NCBI RefSeq assembly: GCF_017921815.1
Contig: NZ_JAGEMM010000001.1
Location: 496,001-560,000 of the forward strand
Length of the DNA stretch: 64,000 bases
Source of the DNA: Microvirga antarctica
Lineage (GTDB): Bacteria > Pseudomonadota > Alphaproteobacteria > Rhizobiales > Beijerinckiaceae
Direction: 5' to 3'
The notes below the pieces were generated by a model. It searched no databases. It had not been told where the DNA came from and worked only from the letters and a program-made list of their open reading frames with translations. Shown piece after piece: positions 60,864 to 64,000 of this stretch. A program made the translations under genes and the position numbers. How positions within the stretch are numbered: position 1 is the first letter of the stretch; every line of letters begins with the position of its first letter.

Positions 60864-61613
60864 CTAGGATGCGGAAAGTTTGGCAGACGACATCCGGGCG
60901 ACGGGTGCCTTCTGCGGCCGGACGGGTGACGAGGCAGAAGCCAGCACCTTGCGTGCCGCAAGATCGCGATAATAGCGCGCAGCCGCCTGGATGAATGACA
61001 ACGCGCAGGCACCGGATGCAGCGGCATTCCCGTCATGGAACGCCTGCGCCCACGCCTGCAGCAGCGCCAGCGCATCGGAACGCGCCTTCGGCAGCACCAG
61101 TGTCGCCCGACGCACAAGCCCGGCTTGATCGTCGAACCGCAAAATCGTTTCGCGCAGTCGCGCGTTGGGCACGCAGGCGATCCAGGCGGCGCGAAAGGCA
61201 TAGTTCGCCGCGAGGAAGCGCGCCTCATCACCTTCGTCCTCCGCCGCGCGCGCATCGACAAGCGCGGCAGTGAGCGCGGCGCGCGCATCCTCGTCGAGGG
61301 CAAGCGTGGCGCGCTCAGCCGCGACCGGCTCAATCAGACTGCGGACATCAAAAATCTCGTCCATCGCGGCAAGGCTGGGATTGGGGATCTGGAATCCGCC
61401 CTCGCCGGTCTCGAGCAGCCCATCTGCGACAAGCCGCGCCAGCGCCTCGCGCACCGGCGTGCGCGACACAGCCATCGCCTTCGCGAGTGAGGAATCGACA
61501 AGCCGGTCGCCGACGTTGAAGGCGCCCGACCGGAGTTGCCCGCGCAAGGTCGCGTAGATCTGATCGGCGAGCGGGGGCGCACGGCGGACAGTGTCGAAAA
61601 CGAGTTTGCTCAT
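60864..61613 (-). CDS. GntR-family transcriptional regulator with FCD domain
   Basis: A 249-residue regulator. Winged helix: LADQIYATLRGQLRSGAFNVGDRLVDSSLAKAMAVSRTPVREALARLVADGLLE. FCD domain: MDEIFDVRSLIEPVAAERATLALDEDARAAL and FLAANYAFRAAWIACVPNARLRETILRFD. ATG at 61613 is preferred; 13 upstream residues are unconserved. It leads the oxygenase-reductase operon and diverges from the acyl-CoA ligase, so it may control both. Sequence and layout resemble the GntR at 50.5-51.2 kb, suggesting duplication. Confidence 0.92.
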   Translation of the reverse strand: MSKLVFDTVRRAPPLADQIYATLRGQLRSGAFNVGDRLVDSSLAKAMAVSRTPVREALARLVADGLLETGEGGFQIPNPSLAAMDEIFDVRSLIEPVAAERATLALDEDARAALTAALVDARAAEDEGDEARFLAANYAFRAAWIACVPNARLRETILRFDDQAGLVRRATLVLPKARSDALALLQAWAQAFHDGNAAASGACALSFIQAAARYYRDLAARKVLASASSPVRPQKAPVARMSSAKLSAS

Positions 61614-61671
61614 GGACCGCTCCGCTGAGGTGTCAGGCGGAAAGCCTTGCAAACCTCGTCGACCGTCGACA

Positions 61672-61683
61672 GAATACAGTTTA
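61672..61683. promoter_or_regulatory. Shared GntR-leader element GAATACAGTTTA
   Basis: These 12 bases are identical (in the other orientation) to 51226-51237 before the related GntR gene. They lie between the divergent GntR and acyl-CoA ligase and are flanked by three GTCGAC hexamers. A complete inverted repeat is not evident here. Confidence 0.4.
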
Positions 61684-61737
61684 GGGAAAGTCGACCCGGC
61701 GCGTCAAGCGGCGCGTCGAGAGGATGGAAGGGACCGG

Positions 61738-63363
61738 ATGCCAACCCCATACGCATCATTCGCGCGCACCGTCGTCGCAAGCCCCGGCACCATATTCCTG
61801 CGCGCGCCCGCCTCCGCGCAACTCGCCTACGCGCCGGAAGGGTTCGAGATCAGCTATGAGGAGGCCGCCCGGGCCGTCGAGGCGGTCCGGCTGTCCTACG
61901 CGGCCGCGGGCTACGGCCACGGCGTCACCGTGGCGCTTCTGCTTGAGAACCGGCCTGTCTTCTTCTGGCATTGGCTTGCGCTCAATGCATTGGGCGTGGC
62001 GATCCTGCCGATCAACCCGGATCTGCGCGCCGATGACCTGGCCTATCAATTCACCATCGCCGAGCCTGATCTCGTCGTGGCGCTGCCTGAGCGGGAACCC
62101 TTTATCCGCTCCACAGGCATGGACGCGACACGGATTGTCGGGCCGGATGGGCCATTCCCAACCTGTCGCCTGACGACCGTGAGAAGCACCGGAGGGCCGG
62201 ACGATGCCTGCGCGCTGCTCTTCACCTCGGGCACCACCGGCAACCCGAAATGCTGCGTGCTGTCGAACGATTACTTCATGCAGCTCGCCCGATGGTATGT
62301 GGGCCAGGGCGGCATCGCCGAGATGAAGCTGGGCAAGGAGGTGATCCTGACGCCCCTTCCCTTCTTTCACATGAATGCGCTGGGCTGCTCCGCCCTCGGC
62401 GCCATTCTGATGCAAGCCACCTTGGTGCCGCTCGACCGCTTCCATGCCAGCACCTGGTGGCGGGCGGTTGCCGATTCCCACGCGACGGTGATGCATTATC
62501 TCGGCGTCATGCCGGCGATCCTGCTCAAGCTTGCGACCACCGACACGGAGCGTTCTCACCGTGTGCGTTTTGCCTTTGGGGCGGGCGTCGACCCGCGGCA
62601 CCAGGCGATCTTCGAAGAGCGGTTCGGCATCCCCCTTGTGGAAGCCTGGGCCATGACCGAGACCGGCGGTGGCGCCGTCACCTCCACGGCCGGAGGCGAG
62701 CGCCATGTGGGCGAGCGTTGCATCGGTTATCCGCGAGCCAGCATGAACTTTCGCATCGTAAACGAGAACGGCGAGGACGCCTCTGCCGGCGAGGCTGGCG
62801 AGTTGCTCGTGCGGAGCGCCGGCGCCGCGCCCCGGAAGGGGTTCTTCACCCAGTACCTCAAGGACCCCCTAGCGACGGCGCAGGCATGGGCCGGTGGCTG
62901 GTTCCAGACCGGCGACGTGGTGCGCCAAGGCGCCGATGGGGCCTTGTTCTTCGTCGATCGCAAGAAGAATATCGTCCGGCGCAGCGGAGAGAACATCGCG
63001 GTGGTCGAAGTCGAAGGCGTCTTGCAGAACCTTGAGCCGGTGGCGGGCGTGGCGGTGGCGCCCGTCCCCGACGACATTCGCGGCGAGGAGGTTTTTGCGC
63101 TCGTCAAACTCCACGACGGAAAGCCCGCGACTCTGGAGGATGCCAACCGCACGGCCGAAGCGCTCGCACGCGCCTGCGGCGAGCAACTTGCCTATTACAA
63201 GGTCCCGGGCTTTATCGCCTTCGTCGACCATCTCCCGATCACCGCGACGCAAAAATTGCAGCGTGCCGAAATCCGGCGGCTGGCGGAAGGAGCCCTTGGC
63301 GATTCTGGCACGGTGGATCTGCGCACCCTCAAGGCGCAACTGCGCCTCACGGCGTCGGCTTGA
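61738..63363 (+). CDS. AMP-dependent acyl-CoA synthetase/ligase
   Basis: A 541-residue ANL-superfamily enzyme that adenylates a carboxylic acid and transfers it to CoA. Motifs: LLFTSGTTGNPKCCVLSN (phosphate loop; Cys follows PK where a Gly often stands), LVEAWAMTETGGG, WFQTGDVVRQGADGALFFVDRKKNIVRRSGENIAVVEVE, and the C-terminal catalytic Lys in ITATQKLQRAEI. It resembles crotonobetaine/carnitine-CoA ligase-like members. ATG at 61738 has GGAAGGGA upstream. The thiolase-like gene follows directly, forming a CoA-ester activation and processing unit divergent from the monooxygenase operon. Confidence 0.93.
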   Translation: MPTPYASFARTVVASPGTIFLRAPASAQLAYAPEGFEISYEEAARAVEAVRLSYAAAGYGHGVTVALLLENRPVFFWHWLALNALGVAILPINPDLRADDLAYQFTIAEPDLVVALPEREPFIRSTGMDATRIVGPDGPFPTCRLTTVRSTGGPDDACALLFTSGTTGNPKCCVLSNDYFMQLARWYVGQGGIAEMKLGKEVILTPLPFFHMNALGCSALGAILMQATLVPLDRFHASTWWRAVADSHATVMHYLGVMPAILLKLATTDTERSHRVRFAFGAGVDPRHQAIFEERFGIPLVEAWAMTETGGGAVTSTAGGERHVGERCIGYPRASMNFRIVNENGEDASAGEAGELLVRSAGAAPRKGFFTQYLKDPLATAQAWAGGWFQTGDVVRQGADGALFFVDRKKNIVRRSGENIAVVEVEGVLQNLEPVAGVAVAPVPDDIRGEEVFALVKLHDGKPATLEDANRTAEALARACGEQLAYYKVPGFIAFVDHLPITATQKLQRAEIRRLAEGALGDSGTVDLRTLKAQLRLTASA

Positions 63364-63368
63364 GCCCG

Positions 63369-64000
63369 GTGAGCGCATCCTACAATGGCGTCGTCGTCGT
63401 GGCGCCGGTGACGATCCCGTATCGACGCTACGCCCAGCACGATGCCCATTGGTTTCTCGCCAAGGCGGTTGCGGGGTTGCGCGACGCCGCAGGCCTTGCA
63501 ACCGACGACATCGACGGCCTGGCCGTCTCCAGCTTCACGCTTTTCCCCGACACCGCTGTCGGGCTGACACAGCATCTGGGGTTGACGCCGCGCTTTCTCG
63601 AGCATGTGCCGATGGGCGGTGCGAGCGCCGTGGTGCAATTGCGGCGGGCGGCCCGCGCGGTGCAGGCGGGCGATGCGTCGATCGTGGCCTGTGTGGCGGG
63701 CGACACCAACCGGGTCGATTCATTCCGCCAGAATCTCGCCAATTTCAGCCGCTTCGCGCGCGATGCGGTCTACCCCGTGGGCGCAGGCGGCCCAAATGCG
63801 AGCTTCGCCCTTCTGACCGCTTACTACATGCGGGTCTACGGAGCGAAGGCGGCAGATTTCGGCAAGCTTTGCGTGGCGCAGCGCGACAATGCGCAGACCT
63901 ATCCATATGCCCTCATCCGCAAACCCCTCACGCTCGACGAGTATCTGACAGCCCGGCTCGTTGCCGACCCGCTGCGCCTGTTCGACTGCGTCATGCCTTG
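63369..64000 (+). CDS. Thiolase-family protein (SCP2-thiolase-like), 3' end outside window
   Basis: About 210 codons are present and the gene runs past base 64000. The start is GTG at 63369, or TTG at 63360 overlapping the ligase stop. The translated part reads VSASYNGVVVVAPVTIPYRRYAQHD, LATDDIDGLAVSSFTLFP, MGGASAVVQLRRAARAVQAGDASIVACVAGD and ends PLRLFDCVMP. These are the usual order of SCP2/lipid-transfer-type thiolases. At the N-terminal nucleophile position, where true thiolases have Cys, the segment reads GGASA, so it may not be a classical ketothiolase. Such proteins often need a small zinc-ribbon (DUF35/OB) partner, which would be looked for beyond the window. Confidence 0.85.
   Translation, partial: MSASYNGVVVVAPVTIPYRRYAQHDAHWFLAKAVAGLRDAAGLATDDIDGLAVSSFTLFPDTAVGLTQHLGLTPRFLEHVPMGGASAVVQLRRAARAVQAGDASIVACVAGDTNRVDSFRQNLANFSRFARDAVYPVGAGGPNASFALLTAYYMRVYGAKAADFGKLCVAQRDNAQTYPYALIRKPLTLDEYLTARLVADPLRLFDCVMP

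Noticed and set aside
1-64000. tRNA, rRNA, CRISPR, transposase, integrase or attachment site
   Set aside because: None was recognised by reading both strands. Despite the island-like content I see no direct evidence of a mobile element within the window.

Overview
The window is high-GC DNA with tightly packed operons, many 1-4 base start/stop overlaps, and a gene content dominated by solute importers, FCD/FadR-type GntR regulators and catabolic oxidoreductases. This is the style of a soil or rhizosphere alphaproteobacterium, most likely Hyphomicrobiales (Rhizobiales). The order assignment is inference from gene families, not from a marker gene. No rRNA, tRNA, CRISPR array, insertion sequence or phage gene was seen.

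Layout. (1) 1-12.1 kb: a minus-strand operon (two SDR dehydrogenases, amidohydrolase, family 5 solute-binding protein, start of a DppB-type permease). It is followed by a GMC oxidoreductase divergent from a small putative partner subunit, a Rid protein and a DegT aminotransferase, and then a hyuA-hyuB pair. (2) 12.3-20.2 kb: a backbone-like block with a small lipoprotein, trehalose-6-phosphate synthase, an RND efflux pair and alanine dehydrogenase. (3) 20.5-28.1 kb: a complete peptide/nickel-type ABC importer with an M20 deacylase and a DMT exporter. (4) 28.1-37.9 kb: a branched-chain-amino-acid-type (HAAT) importer plus a FadR-type regulator on the minus strand, an operon of L- and D-2-hydroxyacid oxidases, a divergent SDR and two small proteins. 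(5) 38.0-52.2 kb: a second HAAT importer, a GntR regulator with an alpha/beta hydrolase, a FAD amine oxidase divergent from a Rid protein and an ornithine-cyclodeaminase homologue, a 3-hydroxyacyl-CoA dehydrogenase, an HpaI-aldolase/cyclase fusion with its GntR regulator, and an EthD-like protein. (6) 52.5-64 kb: a third peptide-type importer with a fused ATPase and a quinone oxidoreductase, a RutA-like flavin monooxygenase with a MarR-tailed flavin reductase and GntR regulator, then an acyl-CoA ligase and a thiolase that runs off the end.

Taken together this reads as a catabolic island. Small amide, peptide or amino-acid-like compounds are imported, deacylated or hydrolysed, oxidised by flavin or NAD enzymes, deaminated or cyclised, and fed into CoA-thioester metabolism. 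The substrates cannot be named from sequence alone.

The least expected structure is regulatory. Five intergenic regions spread over 32 kb carry the same 14-base AT-rich imperfect palindrome (consensus TTTtAaGcTTnAAG) in front of otherwise unrelated operons. Two other pairs of operons share different palindromes (TTGT-N3-ACAA, and AATTGGT-N11-ACCAAT). These three motif families divide much of the window into candidate regulons.
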